Assembly: GCF_003597395.2 (NCBI RefSeq)
Contig: NC_133771.1
Span: 58,248,713-58,312,712, forward strand
Length of the DNA stretch: 64,000 nt
Reading direction: 5' to 3'
Origin: Chelonoidis abingdonii
Taxonomy: Eukaryota > Chordata > Testudines > Testudinidae
Both the position numbers and the translations under genes were made by a program. Below, piece by piece: positions 1 to 11,659 of this stretch. Positions within the stretch are counted from its first letter, which is position 1. Every line of letters begins with the position of its first letter. Under the pieces are notes generated by a model that saw only the letters and a program-made list of their open reading frames with translations, did not search any database and was not told where the DNA came from.

Positions 1-194
1 TCATGACGTCAGTGTCCAACACACACTTATTAAATTTTCAAACAACCACCTTCGTGCTTTTTCCCATGCTAACCTTTGCATCTCATTATTTTCCTTCAAA
101 ACTCTCTTAAAAACTCTACTTTGCTGTGAGGCCTACAGAAAAGTTGACAATGATTAGACTGCTGGTGTCGTTAGACCACTGCCTCTCACGTGAA

Positions 195-395
195 CTAGCA
201 CTGTTCCAATGTTTCCTTGTACTCCCCAATCTGTCTGTATCTGTTTATCTCTTTAATTATTTGTAGATTGTACGTTCTTTGGTGCAGGGACTGTCTTTTT
301 GTTCTGTGTGTACAGTACATAGCACAATGGGATCCTAGTCCATGACTGACATGCCTAAGTGCTACAATAATTATCATTAATAATAACAGTTAAAA
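195..395 (+). repeat. old dispersed repeat tail (CR1/L3-like), copy 1
   Basis: The segment contains 'ggtgcagggactgtcttttt', 'tagcacaatgggatcctagt' and 'ccatgactg', followed by an AT-rich ATTATTAATAA-type tail. The same word order recurs at 57555-57790 and in inverted form at 1736-1810, so this is a dispersed repeat. I recall this phrase as the 3' end of an ancient LINE/SINE family in amniotes; the exact family name is uncertain. Confidence 0.55.
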
Positions 396-829
396 TGTGT
401 CAATGTTATAAGCAACTTAAACAGTACTGTATAATGTAACGTGTTTGGTAGGCTACCAAACAGCTCTACCTATAATTTTATCTTTACATTTTTTGAAAGA
501 AATTTATCTTTTTTTCCAGTCTATACACCCAGTCACTTGAGCAGGTGAATAATATTACTCCCATGAGTTGTCCCATTAAAAGTAAATAGGAGTAGTTACA
601 TGAATACTGTTGTAGGAGCAGCAGTGATCTGTATGCTATGTATAACCTGAATACTCAAAAGGTCTGTTACACTTCCCTCCCCCACACTTTTGTCTCCTCT
701 CCCTCTTTGAATACCTGTGAAGTGGCTTCCTCCCTCCTGGAATGCTTGTGGGATGAATGGGCTGCTTGAACAGCTGGAAAATCAGAAGAGCTTCCAGGTA
801 GACAAGATATTTGGGACTCTGATTAGACA
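396..829. other. intergenic, nothing recognised
   Basis: AT-rich sequence with a short pyrimidine-rich stretch near 670-710. Open frames here are short, overlap on both strands and match no protein family I know. Confidence 0.5.
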
Positions 830-1229
830 GCGAACACATACCCAATGCATGAACATTGCATGGACACTGCCTAAGGTGGAGTGTGACCATAAGGAGCAGG
901 TCCTTAAAAGGAGAAGGGGCCATGTGCTCTAGAGTGCACTCACAAGATTGTACCTCCTGTAAAGGCTCTTCGCCCAGACCGCCTGGCCAGTGAGTGGTTC
1001 GCTGCTTTGCATTCCATCATGTCTTGGGAGGACTTCGTCCATCGTTGCATTGTGGGACACTTACCTTGAAGAACCCTGACATTTCCAGTGCCATGCCTGT
1101 CCTGTGAGTGTGACCCCCCTCCCCTTCTTTTGAGCTTAGCTATCGTATAATAAATCATCTGCTTTCTGCCAAACTCTGGTGGGTCGTTAGTCCTCCCTAA
1201 GCTTACTAGCTGGCCCAATTTTGGGTAAC
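830..1229 (+). mobile_element. probable LTR fragment (3' part)
   Basis: A TATA-like 'ccttaaaagg' (about 903-912) is followed after about 240 bp by a polyadenylation signal AATAAA (near 1150) and then a pyrimidine-rich stretch ending '...ttttgggtaaca' at about 1229. The order of promoter-like box, AATAAA and an end in CA is that of an LTR. I see no partner LTR, no internal genes and no target duplication, so the left limit is a guess. Confidence 0.4.
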
Positions 1230-1735
1230 AAATACATGAGCATGTGAGTAAATTGTATCTTCCAGATCAGGCCCTCTTTTTGTATATTAGCAAAGTCCAA
1301 TAATTCAGTAATAATTAAATCACATTTGACTCTAAATTTAGATAGTTGCTGTACATGCGTGTTATTTAAAACAAAGACAATGCAGTTGTTTCTATTATTT
1401 CTCAATATTCCAATAGAAAGTTTAAAAATAAATGTCCTTCAGCATTTACAAATTGCAACTCAGATATTGCTGTGTTGTGCAGAAATTGATATTGACTAGC
1501 AACTGGCTATACACAAAAAGTGAAACTAGTCTACTTTAATTGTTCAACCTAATATAGCTCCAAAAAATAAATACATTCAGCTGAAGAGTAAATTAAACAT
1601 TTAAAATTATTTCTGTTTTAATAAACTAAGATGTAATTAGTTACAGAGACATTTGTTTTTTTAAATTTAAAAATATAATTTTTAGCCTACATTGTCCCTC
1701 TGCTTTTTGTGTGTGTTTTTATTAATTATTTTACA
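1230..1735. other. AT-rich intergenic, nothing recognised
   Basis: Low-complexity AT-rich DNA with no credible gene or repeat that I recognise. Confidence 0.5.
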
Positions 1736-1810
1736 GTACCCATTAATGTGCTTGGGTCCTCACAGAAGGCAAGTCCCTACCATGAAGGGCTTACAGTCTA
1801 CATTGCAGTC
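1736..1810 (-). repeat. old dispersed repeat tail (CR1/L3-like), inverted copy
   Basis: The words 'ggcaagtccctaccatgaag' and 'ggcttacagtcta' are the reverse complement of the 'agactgtaagc...ggggcagggactg' core of the repeats at 195-395 and 57555-57790. Confidence 0.5.
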
Positions 1811-2780
1811 GATGGGACTCTGAGTGGGAGTAAGGGTCCAAGCTACTAGATCTCACTGCAGATCAAGGTTTAGGTGGTAGACCTGACAAACAAGTGAGAA
1901 TATAATATACTCCAGGAAGATGCAAGGGCAAGGACAAAAATGGGTTATGGAAACAAGGCCTGGGTCTTGCAACTGACTCTGCCTGGAATCAACTTTTGGA
2001 TTGGGATCTAAGACTGTACAACAACTCAATTTAGGTATACACTAGTCTTGATAGTTCAAAATATGCCTTTTTTCTGTACATACTTGATTTCTTGAATATG
2101 TACTATACATTTTATGTGGCCTGCTTTGTTTTCACCTTTCATTCTATAACTTTTACTTCTGTAGCTATCTTGACTTTGTTTCTCCCTCTAAAACTCTTCA
2201 CTTTGTAAGTTCAATAATTTATTTTTATAATCTATCTAAATATTATATGGTTTTGAATAGTTCATCAGAAATGTAAACTTTTTGTAAGTAAAAACAAAAT
2301 GTTATTTTCATGTACTTTTGTATAATGAAACAAAGCAAATGAAATATGGTTTCCTAGGAAAATGTCAGACCTAAATAAAGAAACATAGAAACAATGTACC
2401 TCTGGGGAATATAAGAATGTGATAGAGCTGATCATATTTGCCAGAATGTTGAGCACAAACTCATCAGGTTGATTAAGTCTGTCAAAACAGCGGATGGTTA
2501 AGTCCTATGACAGAAAAATATGACACATTGATATGTCTAGATAGTATATTTTTACATGGTCAAAACCATTATTGCTGTGAAAATACCCTCCAAAAACAAC
2601 CAAACTCATTGCTGTACTAATTTTTGTGGGACAGAACTTTAATGTCAGATATGTTGCATTTGCATGCTGCCATGTTTTATTTTTATTATATCATATATAT
2701 GATGATATTTTTGCACATGCAACCCTGCTAGTAGGTTTTTGACATATATGGTAACCAATAAAATGAATCTAAGATGGGGG
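1811..2780. other. intergenic, nothing recognised
   Basis: AT-rich DNA. No gene, RNA gene or clear repeat was recognised. Confidence 0.45.
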
Positions 2781-3753
2781 TGTAAAGGGAGTTTTTAGCA
2801 CACCAGTAAAGTGCCTGAAACCACTATGGATTATTGCTAAAAGCAACCAAGGCAGCAGGCCGTAAAGTGGCCATGTAGTGAGCTCAGCTTGACCAAGGCA
2901 GGAGGGGAGAGAGTTTTGGGTGCCACAGAAAGGTCAGCTTGACCCCGCGTCTTTCCTGATAAGAATTGTATTGACGTTTTTGATACATGCATTTTAGAAG
3001 AGCAGGATATGCCCCAGGAATGTCTATTGGGGCCTCAAGGCTGAAAACTCTGGAAAAATCCACACTTGGTTAATCAATAATCAGAAGGAACATCTTGCTT
3101 GACCGTTGAAACTGCTAGCTTAAGAAGTTTTCTTTAAGGGACATGTCATTGTGTTACTAATGTATAAAATAAGGGGGAAGAGTTGGAGGGGGGCACTCTT
3201 TGGGACTGAGCTTTCCCTCTGGATGCATCTTGCGTTCCCCACTGGAAGACAGGCAGCCTCTGTGCCACTCGAAAGCCACACTCAGCTTTGGTAATTATCA
3301 AGGGGTGGGGGTGTTTTACTAACCTGTTGCGGATATGTGTAAGTGCTTGAGACTAAGGCCATGTTTAGACTACGCGCCGTATCAGCGCGTTAAAATCGAT
3401 TGCTCGGGGATCAATATATCGCGTCTAATCTAGATGGGATATATCAATCCCTGAGCGCGCTTATATCAATTCCGGAACTCCACCAACCCCAATGGAGTTC
3501 CGGAATCGACATGGCGAGCCGCGGACATCGATCCCACGCGGTGAAGACGGGTGAGTAAATCGATTTTAGATATTCGACTTCAGCTACGTTATTCACATAG
3601 CTGAAATTGTGTATCTAAAATCGATTTTACCCCGTAGTGTAGACCAGCCCTAAGTAAAGCTTAGCTTTAAGTGAAAGCATTCTTGTGTTGTCCTATTTTT
3701 GCCAGCCATCTATCGGTTGGACAGCCGTGTCTCCCCTGATTTATTTCCTGACA
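2781..3753 (+). mobile_element. LTR-like element, interrupted by a MITE
   Basis: The sequence begins TGTAAAG and ends near CTGACA(CCA). It contains a TATA-like 'gtataaaataaggggg' at about 3161-3176, followed by 'gactgagctttccctctgga', a typical LTR promoter/R region. A 294-bp MITE sits at 3357-3650; removing it with one copy of TAA restores continuous LTR sequence ('gagactaagtaaagctt'). I recall this LTR as a multicopy turtle family. No internal retroviral genes are present, so it is probably a solo LTR. Outer limits are approximate because I found no convincing target duplication. Confidence 0.6.
3357..3650. mobile_element. Harbinger-like MITE (TAA target duplication)
   Basis: The terminal inverted repeats are GGCCATGTTTAGACTAC on the left and GTAGTGTAGACCAGCCC on the right (reverse complement GGGCTGGTCTACACTAC). 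It is flanked by TAA at 3354-3356 and 3651-3653. The interior is rich in TCGAT/ATCGAT words and holds sub-terminal inverted repeats, for example 'aaaatcgat' near both ends and a 'ttccggaact' / 'agttccggaa' pair in the middle. There is no coding capacity. A 3-bp TAA duplication and GG..CC termini fit PIF/Harbinger; the family is inferred. Confidence 0.75.
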
Positions 3754-4959
3754 CCACCTTGCATAGAGTAAAAGATAAACAGCTTTGGGTTGAAAGAACC
3801 CTGGGTAACAGGGGTAGGGAAAGAATGAGAGGGTTGGGGCAGGAGCTGGGATAGGGGTGCAATACAGGCATTGTTTCTAACCAGCTCCATGGAGAATCTG
3901 CTGAAATGTCATGAGGCTGCATTAACTTTTGCGCAGAGCCCTTTTCATGCTGTGGAATCATGTTTTGGGGGGAATTCCAGAGGCAACAGAATGGGGAAAA
4001 TGAGGTGGGAAACCCCTAGAAGTCAGAGGCGGTGCTGGGAGGGGCCCCAAAACCAGTCCAGAGGCACTGGGATTCTTCACAGATGAGATGGCCCTGGTCT
4101 CCTGCACGTCCTCTGAGATTCATGTGGTTTGTGGATATTGAAGAGCTACAAATTCTGGGAATTGAAACCAATCCCTCTCCCATATGGAGTGATATGGAGA
4201 AAATTCTGCAAGGAGAACCCTGCAGATTTCTTGAGGGCCGCCTCCTGTGGATTTTTCCACATCTATCCAACAGTTTCATCTGCTTTTATATGTAGTTACT
4301 CCCTTTCTTGGGCTAAAAGCATTAGTTAGAAATGCCTTTCTGTGATATAGGTTCCGCCTTTGAGGATATGTCTCATAGAATTTTCTCCTTGTGTGATGGG
4401 GGCAAGGCCGAGCCTCGGTCAAGAAGGAAGAAACTGTAAACTCAGCAGTTCCCAATTATAAATCAAATTTTCTCATTTCTTGAGTTTCTAGTAGCTGAAC
4501 AGACAAATGGCCTTCCCCAGCTGCGAACTCACTTTGTAGATTCCTGGGATGGTCTTTTATGCTCACTGTTAAAAGGCTCACTGATTCTGACAACTTGAAA
4601 ATTTCAGGACATCTAGTCTTGCTTCAGAATTTTGGAAATATAAAAGATCCTTCAGGATTCCTACACTCCAGGAAAGCCTATATCAGCTTGATAAAGGTAG
4701 AGTAGCTTGAAATACCTGGATCTCTTATAACTAAGTGCTGTTTACTGTATATTTTTCATCTCTGTACTACAAACAAGGTAAGGTGCATTGGTTCATTTAA
4801 AGTATTGAGGTTGTTATGGGATAAATAAAAGTAAAACCTAGACAAGCAGTATTCTGTTCACTGGAGAAATAAGGGCATAAACCGCAAAAGTAAAAAATTG
4901 ACTTTTATGCAAAGTCCAATACAAGGCTTTCCATGGAAAAAGTCAAAAAAAAATACCCA
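3754..4959. other. intergenic, nothing recognised
   Basis: Mixed-composition DNA. Overlapping frames of 66-87 codons at 4016-4329 lie on both strands and look like chance ORFs; none has a recognisable domain. Confidence 0.45.
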
Positions 4960-5050
4960 AGGAAGAGCTCTGTATAGCTCAAAAGATTGTCTCTTTCACC
5001 AACAGAACTTGGTCCAATAATAAAAAGATACTATCTTGCCCACTTTGTCT
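4960..5050 (+). repeat. short dispersed repeat fragment
   Basis: 'tgtctctttcaccaacagaa' followed by 'cttggtccaataataaaaag' and 'ctatcttgcccactttgtct' matches a phrase I recall as widespread at the 3' end of a reptile retroelement. The family is not certain. Confidence 0.4.
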
Positions 5051-5275
5051 CTAAAAAAAGATGTCAACATTTTGAAACTGGCTTATTACTTCCTGACACC
5101 AACATATAAACACTGAAAAGTATGGAAACTAGGATAATTTTTTGAGGGCCATAACATCAGATTCTTCGGTGACAGAATAATTATTTATTACCACTGACTG
5201 ATTTCTATTTTCTAGATATTTAGGAATCACTCTAAAATGGTCTCAGACACACCAGGAATCTCTATTAAACTACAG

Positions 5276-5633
5276 CAGTGGTGGACAAACTGCAACTTGC
5301 AGGCCACACATGGCCTATCAGGGTAATCCGCTGGCAGGCCACGAGACAGTTTGTTTACATTGACCATCTGCAGGCACAGCCACCTGCAGCTCCAGTGGCC
5401 GTGGTTCACCATTCCCGGCCAATGGGAAATAGGGGAAGTGGCATGGGCCACAAGGATGTGCTGGCTGCTGCTTCCTGCAGCTCCCATTGGCCAGAAACAG
5501 CGAACTGTGGGCACTGGGCGCTGCGGGTGGCTGTGTCTGCGGACGGTCAATGTAAACAAACTGTCTCACAGCCTGCCAGAGGATTACCGTGACAAGCCAC
5601 GTGTGGCCCACAGGCTACAGTTTGCCACCACTG
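5276..5633. mobile_element. foldback hAT MITE
   Basis: The termini are CAGTGGTGGACAAACT on the left and AGTTTGCCACCACTG on the right, inverted copies of each other. The flanking 8-mers are aactacag (5268-5275) and ccctacag (5634-5641), 6 of 8 identical, as expected of an old hAT target duplication. The two arms are long inverted repeats: 'cagtttgtttacattgacc' on the left pairs with 'gtcaatgtaaacaaactg' on the right, and 'cagctcc'/'cattgg' words mirror around the centre. Overlapping frames of about 100 codons on both strands follow from the palindrome and are not genes. Confidence 0.8.
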
Positions 5634-5641
5634 CCCTACAG

Positions 5642-6393
5642 CAATAGTAATTTATATCAAAAGCTGCCAAAAAATCCACCATCATCAAAATGGTCAACTT
5701 CCTCTGCCTAGTCTAACAATGGGATCATTCTTGACCCTAACGAGTTTCATCGTAGCATCAAAGAAAGGTCAAAACCAAAACCAAGAACTTTTCCCATCTC
5801 TTATGTATATTGTGTTCACCTTCAAGACAATTATAAAATAGTCACAGTCACAGTTCTCGAGTAAACTGTGTCTTAAACCCTTTTAGTCCCTCTCAAGTGC
5901 ATCTGCTCTTAGACTGAATCTTTTACACCAAAGACCTGTGACCACCTCTAAGCCCTTCACTCCAGGGTCCTGTGAGCAGCAAGATGGTTAAAATGAATTA
6001 AAAAATAGCTTATTCAAAATAAATTATGTAGTCACTGACCCAAAGGTACAAAGCATGCATAGCAAAAATTTAAATCAAAAAAGGACTATGTGCATATTTC
6101 CAATTATCTAATCCTTAATCTTTCCTAGCAATCTTTTATACATTTCGGACAGCTTGGTTGTCTACACCTCTGAATTGTGAGAAGCTGACTGACTGCTGCA
6201 GTTTCTGTCTCTGACTGTCTCTCTGTCTCTTGCTCTCTGTTTCCTTGACAGTCTGTCAGCTCTTGCTGACACTCCGTGGGTAGCCTCTGGCCATTCACTC
6301 AACCCTCACTCATTCTGAGGCCCAAACATGGACGGTGGGTGAACCCCCCATTCGGGGAGGTTACTCCTCTGCCCCGCCTCCTCCCACCTGAGG
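5642..6393. other. intergenic; GC-rich repeat-like end
   Basis: 5642-6290 shows nothing I recognise apart from a CT-rich patch ('ctctctgtctcttgctctct') near 6217-6240. From about 6290 the sequence becomes GC-rich and appears to continue at 7338-7615 on the other side of the solo LTR, so one GC-rich repeat was probably split by that insertion. Confidence 0.4.
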
Positions 6394-6398
6394 GCCCG

Positions 6399-7332
6399 TG
6401 TCATAAACAGATAGCTAAGGGTTAATGTCTCTTTCCCCTGTAAAGGGTTAACAAACAGTGACCTGCAACAACTGACAAGAGGACCAATTAGAGGACAAGA
6501 TACTTTCAAATCTGGGTGGAGGGAAGCTTGGGTGTGTGTTCTTTGTCTGTTGTTCTCTCTAGGCTCTAAGAGTGACCACACATACCTACAGGCTCTTTAA
6601 TCTTCTGTTCCAACTTTGTAAGTACAAAGGTAGAAAGACAGTTTAGTTTTTTTAATTGTTTTTCTGTATTTGCAGCTGTGTATCTGGCTGGTAGAGTTTT
6701 TATGTGTATTTGGCTAAAAGTATTTTAAATTGTATTTCTGTTGGAGGAAGCTTTTTTTCCAGTGTCTATAAGCTGAAAGACCCTGTAATATTTACCATCT
6801 AGACTACAGAGATAACTTTTACTTTTTTTCTTTCTTTTTATCAAAAGTTTTGCTCTTTAAGACCTGTTCGATTTTTTCCCTAGTTGAGGCTCAAGGGAAT
6901 TGAGTCTGTACTCACCAGGGAATTGGTGGGGAGAAGGGAAGGATAAATTTCCTCTTTGTGTTAGATTCACGGAGCTTGAATCTGTATTGCCTCTGGGTGA
7001 GGGGAAGAAGGGAAGGGGAAGGAGGAATCCCTTTGTTTAGATTCTCGGAGTTTGAATCTGTCTCTCCTAGTGTACCCAGGGCGGGAAAGATCTGGGAGGA
7101 AGAAAGGAGGGGGAAGGGAAATGGTTTATTCCCCTTTGTTGTGAGACTCAAGGAATCTGGGTCTTGGGGGTCCCCAGGGAAGGTTTTGGGGAGACCAGAG
7201 TTTATCAGACACTCAGAGTTCTGATTGGTGGCAGCGTATCAGATCTAAGCTGGTAATTAAGCTTAGAGGATTTCATGCTAGTAGCTCATTTTTGGACTGT
7301 AAGGTTCAAATTGAGGAAAGTATACTACGACA
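6399..7332 (+). mobile_element. solo LTR, family A, with 5-bp duplication
   Basis: It starts TGTCATAA and ends TACGACA, giving short inverted ends TGTCRTA. It is flanked by perfect 5-bp repeats GCCCG at 6394-6398 and 7333-7337. Inside are AATTGTTTTTC-type T-rich stretches, GAGGAAG/GGGAAGG purine blocks and 'ttgattggtggcagcg'-like sequence near the 3' end, all shared in order with the LTR at 45599-46526. No internal region or second LTR follows, so this is a solo LTR left by recombination. A 5-bp duplication fits either Gypsy or some endogenous retroviruses; the superfamily is not decided by what is present. Confidence 0.85.
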
Positions 7333-7337
7333 GCCCG

Positions 7338-7780
7338 CCCCTACCATGCCCCCTGTCACCAACAGGAGTCAGAGTATCCTTGAGACCCTCACCATAGCCC
7401 AAGCCCCGCCCCCCACCAGGCTCTAGGCTACCATTGGTTGCTGATGGCCTGTGCTGCCCTAGGCCACCAGCCAACTTGAGCCGAGCCCCCACTGGCTTTG
7501 GGGGAGAGGCAGAGTGAGGGTAAGGCCTTAGGGTGGAGCATGGGTGGGGCCACTGCCTGGGTTTGGGAAGGCTTAGCCTCCCCTGGCCTATTATACTTGC
7601 TGTCCATGGGTCCAAGGACCTTTACTGTTTAATATCCTCCTTTTAATCCTAGGCTTAGCCTTGGGAAGAGTAATCCATTCTTAGCATGGCTGGAGCCAGG
7701 TAGCAGGTATTCCCCAATAAACAGCTTTTCCATTATTTCCTCAAGGACTCGTGTGTGTGTCATTATGTCAGCTTTCCTGC
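7338..7780. repeat. GC-rich repeat and possible LTR tail
   Basis: 7338-7615 is GC-rich and resembles the region left of the LTR at about 6290-6398. At 7715-7765 'ccccaataaacagctttt' followed by 'gactcgtgtgtgtgtcatta' looks like the polyadenylation end of an LTR. Neither is certain. Confidence 0.3.
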
Positions 7781-9288
7781 TTGGTTCCTTTAGCAACCCC
7801 TTTTGATCTAACTCAATAACTAGCGACCCATCAAAATCAAAAACACAGAGGCATGCACCACATTAATGAAAAATAATTCAGTTATTTCCCAGTTTGTCAC
7901 AGTCACATTTAAAGTGTTTCTACTGGCTTGATTTGATTTGAGTAAGATTTCCTCTAAATAGAATGGGTAATACTGGTAGGAGCAATAAAGATTTTCAAAC
8001 TGGTAGAAATAGTCCCTTTTCTTTAAAACCAGCACTTTGACTTGAAAATGTAAAGCATGGATTAATTTATACCAGATGTTATACATAAAATAATACCAGA
8101 CAAATAAAATAACATATTCTTTGAGTACTAATTATGGAAGACCATCACTGTCTTCAATAGCTACATATAAGTGTATGTGTGGGGGGCCGATTCTTCCTAG
8201 CACTTGCTTAGGGCCAGGTCTTCAAAGTTATTTATGTGTCTACCTCCCGCTGAAATCAATGGGAATTAGGTGCCTAAATATCTTTGAGGCTCTGAGCCTT
8301 AGTCATTTAGACAAAACCTTCTCTAAGTGTATGACTTCACTGGGGCTCGACAAGAACTATGCAATTCATGGATCACAAACTCCAGTCATTAGACAGCTGA
8401 AAGTAAAACCCATACCATCTGAAGGGAAGAACAAAACTTCCCTAATTTCAGTCATCCATCTTCTACCTGTTCACTTTATCCTAGTCAATATTTAAAGGTT
8501 CCAGAGACCATTTTTTTTCAGAGCAATACATAAAACACTAATCTTCACAATGGAGCTCAGTTGTTTCTTCCTGTATTTCACAGTTCACTTTATTTTTTCT
8601 ATATATATTTCTTCCAAATTCTTTTAGTTTATGCAGCAATTGATTTCACAACTGATTGTTGCACTTGTCCTTGGCAAGTTATCAAAGACAGCTGATACCT
8701 AAGGCTGGCTTTATTATTCTCAGAGACTGAGGGAGCCAACTGTGTGACTCATAGTTTCCTCTAATATTCTCTGTAAGATATATATTCCTTTTAACATCTC
8801 TTTAAAAACCCCCAAATTAGAATAAGCTGAAATTAAAAGTAGTGCAGGCTGAAACATACATGTTTTAAATAACTGAAAATACATTTTGAGTGCAAAATAT
8901 TTTGCTTCAGAGTGGCCTTCCACAGACCTGTCAGAGCAAAGAGATATCTTCCATTTCCTCATGTATTACACAATTACTGTAGAGAATACAGTAGTCCAAT
9001 ATTTTCAGTAGTTTGACATGCATTGTATGAAAGTCTTTTATTCACAGTCCATTGAGTTTGTACAGCAGAGCTCTTTGAATATGTCTAGCAACCCACACCT
9101 ATTTTATTTATAACCTATCAGTTTTGTATTTTGTACTGTACATTTGTATTTAGCATTGCAATTGAGAGAGTAATAATTACTTTCTGTAAAACAAGCCTGT
9201 TTGCCTGGGTGCCTGAGATGTGTCATCACATGCAGGGATGTCACTAGATGATTAATCTCTTTAAAAGATGAATGGAGATCCAGTTCTA
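7781..9288. other. intergenic, old repeat traces
   Basis: At about 8205-8300 'gggccaggtcttcaaag', 'tgaaatcaatgggaattagg' and 'tgcctaaata' resemble an old amniote palindromic repeat. A 124-codon frame at 8121-8495 covers this repeat and has no domain I recognise; I do not call it a gene. The remainder is unremarkable. Confidence 0.4.
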
Positions 9289-9385
9289 GCATTTTCAGAT
9301 TCTTAGCCTGATTTTCAAAGGTGCAAAGCCACCACGACTCTCTGATTTCAGTGGAGCTGTGCGTGCACGCCACTATGAAAGTCAG
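9289..9385. repeat. small foldback repeat
   Basis: 'gattttcaaaggtgc' near 9309 and 'gcacgccactatgaaagtca' near 9365 are imperfect inverted arms around 'gatttcagtggagctgtg'. I recall the family as a short reptile MITE with ends like TTTTCAGAGGTGC. Confidence 0.45.
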
Positions 9386-11282
9386 GTCATTTGTGTTTCT
9401 GACATTGTTTTAATGGATTAATGCAGTCACAATCTGTTGTATGACAGACTGAAGAGCAATGGATTGATGGTTTTGATTCTCTTTGTCTTTGTCAATTGTT
9501 CCATATTAAGTGGCAGGATGAGATGGGCAATGAAAGATATTCATAGCTGAACCCAGCAACTGCCTCCATCAACACTGGTTTGGTTTTGGCAGATTTCTTG
9601 GTATAGACATATTATTAGGATGGAAGACCAACAAATTATGTAGCACATATGCCAATGAATGCTGCTACTTAGCAAGAGATCAGGTGATTGACAAAAGCTT
9701 TGGTAGTGCAATAAGATTGCCAGTGATGGACAATAAACTGAATATCCAACCAGACCACTTAAGAACCAGAGATTGTTCTGATGGGACTCGTTCTGCAAGA
9801 AGGCTATATCCCTTGGGATTTCCCATAATGATGATGTGCAGATGATGCAGTCACACCTTGGAATTTATTGACTAATTTATTTTAATACCAGATGCTCAGT
9901 CTCCTCTTTATGGAAAAGAGGAGGAGGAACAGGGGGAGAAGAAGAGGGATAATTTACTTGTGATGATACAATCAACAATGAACTGTTAATGGTGATGATT
10001 AAGAGGGGAGGAACATCACAGCTCATGTGTGTCCTGGGTTGAGCTACCAATTGGTTGCAATGATACAATATTTATAAATCATAGATCTTTATTTTGTGTT
10101 CTACTTTATAATTATGACTTCACTGTGTGAAAAAAATTAGTGAAACCTTTGGGGAAGATGAAGCATAATTTTATCACCTCTATGTAAATAGAGTTTTTCA
10201 CGTTTTTCCAAGCAGTGTTCATCACTTGGTAGTGTCTCTGCTCACCTCTGAATTCCTGGTTGTTTGAATTATATAAAAAAACTATATTGTTTTAATTGAT
10301 GCATAATAGGTAAAATTATAAAGATGTATAGTTATTATAAGGTATAAGCACAAGAAAGCAGAGATAAGGTTGAGCTTTTAAAAGTTGAACTCTGCACTTT
10401 CTTATTTGTGAGTGCTTGATTTTTTAAAAATATATTGCCTTTACAGTATTGTATGAAATTTCCTTGGGGTTTTGTGTGTTTTTTAACAAACAAGGAAAAT
10501 AATAGAAACTGCCAGTGTAGCTGTAATTCCATGACCTAGAAGTAACTTGCTTCCTGAACCCTCCTTCCTTTGAGTGAGCACCCGGTGTTTATTTATCAGT
10601 TTTAGTATTACACCAGAGATTACACTGTCACACCTATTTAATACTTCAGTATACACTACTTAAGAACTGTGTACTTGATAAATGCATCCTTATTAAGTCA
10701 AATTTATGCTCATACTGTTCTGATTTAGCAGAACACTCACGAGAATCTGAGAGTATTTCCCAGTGAGGTAACTATGCTATTGTATTATTTAGACAACAAC
10801 TAAGATCACAAAATACTTCACAAATTGTCTAGATTTAGCACCACTGAACTACATTTAGTACCACTGTAATGGGTTGTGGTGTGAAGGATAGCAGCCATTG
10901 ACAGTTGGGGAGAAGAGATTTTGCATGACTGCAGCAACCTTTTGCACTTACCAAAGGCACCTTGATCTCTTTAACATCTATACGCAGAGGAGCCAGAGCT
11001 TCAGTTTTTAAGATATTGGCTGAAAAATGTATGCAGTGAGCTACCTAGAAGTCATTTTCTCTGTCTTCAAGATAAAGGGCCTAAGCCATCTCTCTGTGGA
11101 TTTGTACCTCTGGCTAAATGATTTCATAGCTATTGGTTGCGTCACAAAACCACAGTCATTTTACAAAGCATAGTTTATTCTGATAATACCCTGACCTTCT
11201 CTAGGCTCTGAAAAAAGGACATCAGAGTTAGGATACAGGGGGTGATGTTTGTGCTTCCATATCCTTCTTTAAGCTGCAGGGA
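9386..11282. other. intergenic, nothing recognised
   Basis: AT-rich DNA. The frames on both strands are short and unrelated to any family I know. Confidence 0.45.
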
Positions 11283-11600
11283 GAACCTAATAGTGTATAT
11301 ATATATAGCATGCTATTTTCAAAGTGCTATTCAAATATTAACTAAATTTTCCTCTCAGTCCCACTGCGAGGTGGGTAGATAAATCAATACTGTTTTACTG
11401 ATGGGGAGACAGGCTCTTAGAAATAAGACCTTCATTTTCAGAGTTTCAGAGCACATAAGAGTTTTCCTTGAGTTCAGTCTGAATGGGGAACTTGACACCT
11501 CTGAAATTCAAGCAGGCCCTAAGTGAATTGCCCAAAGTTGGATCAGTAGGCATTAAAATCTGGAATTAAACCAAGATTCTTAATTGTTAAACCAATGGCT
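11283..11600 (+). repeat. MIR/CORE-like SINE remnant with nested foldback
   Basis: 'ctgcgaggtgggtagataaa', then 'ttttactgatggggagacag' and later 'gtgaattgcccaaagttgga' follow the order of the MIR core (GAGGTAGGTA, TTTACAGATGGGGAAACTGAGG, GTGACTTGCCCAAGGTCA). Between the halves, 11430-11520 holds a foldback insert ('ttcagagtttcagagcac' with 'cacctctgaaattcaag'). Confidence 0.55.
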
Positions 11601-11659
11601 AATCCAGTGCCTTCAAGACAATATGCTTAACTGTTTTGTCTCACCTTCCTGATGTGTAC

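Noticed and set aside
5227..5647. Four overlapping frames of about 100 codons on both strands
   Set aside because: They follow from the long inverted repeats of a hAT foldback MITE and encode mirror versions of the same sequence.
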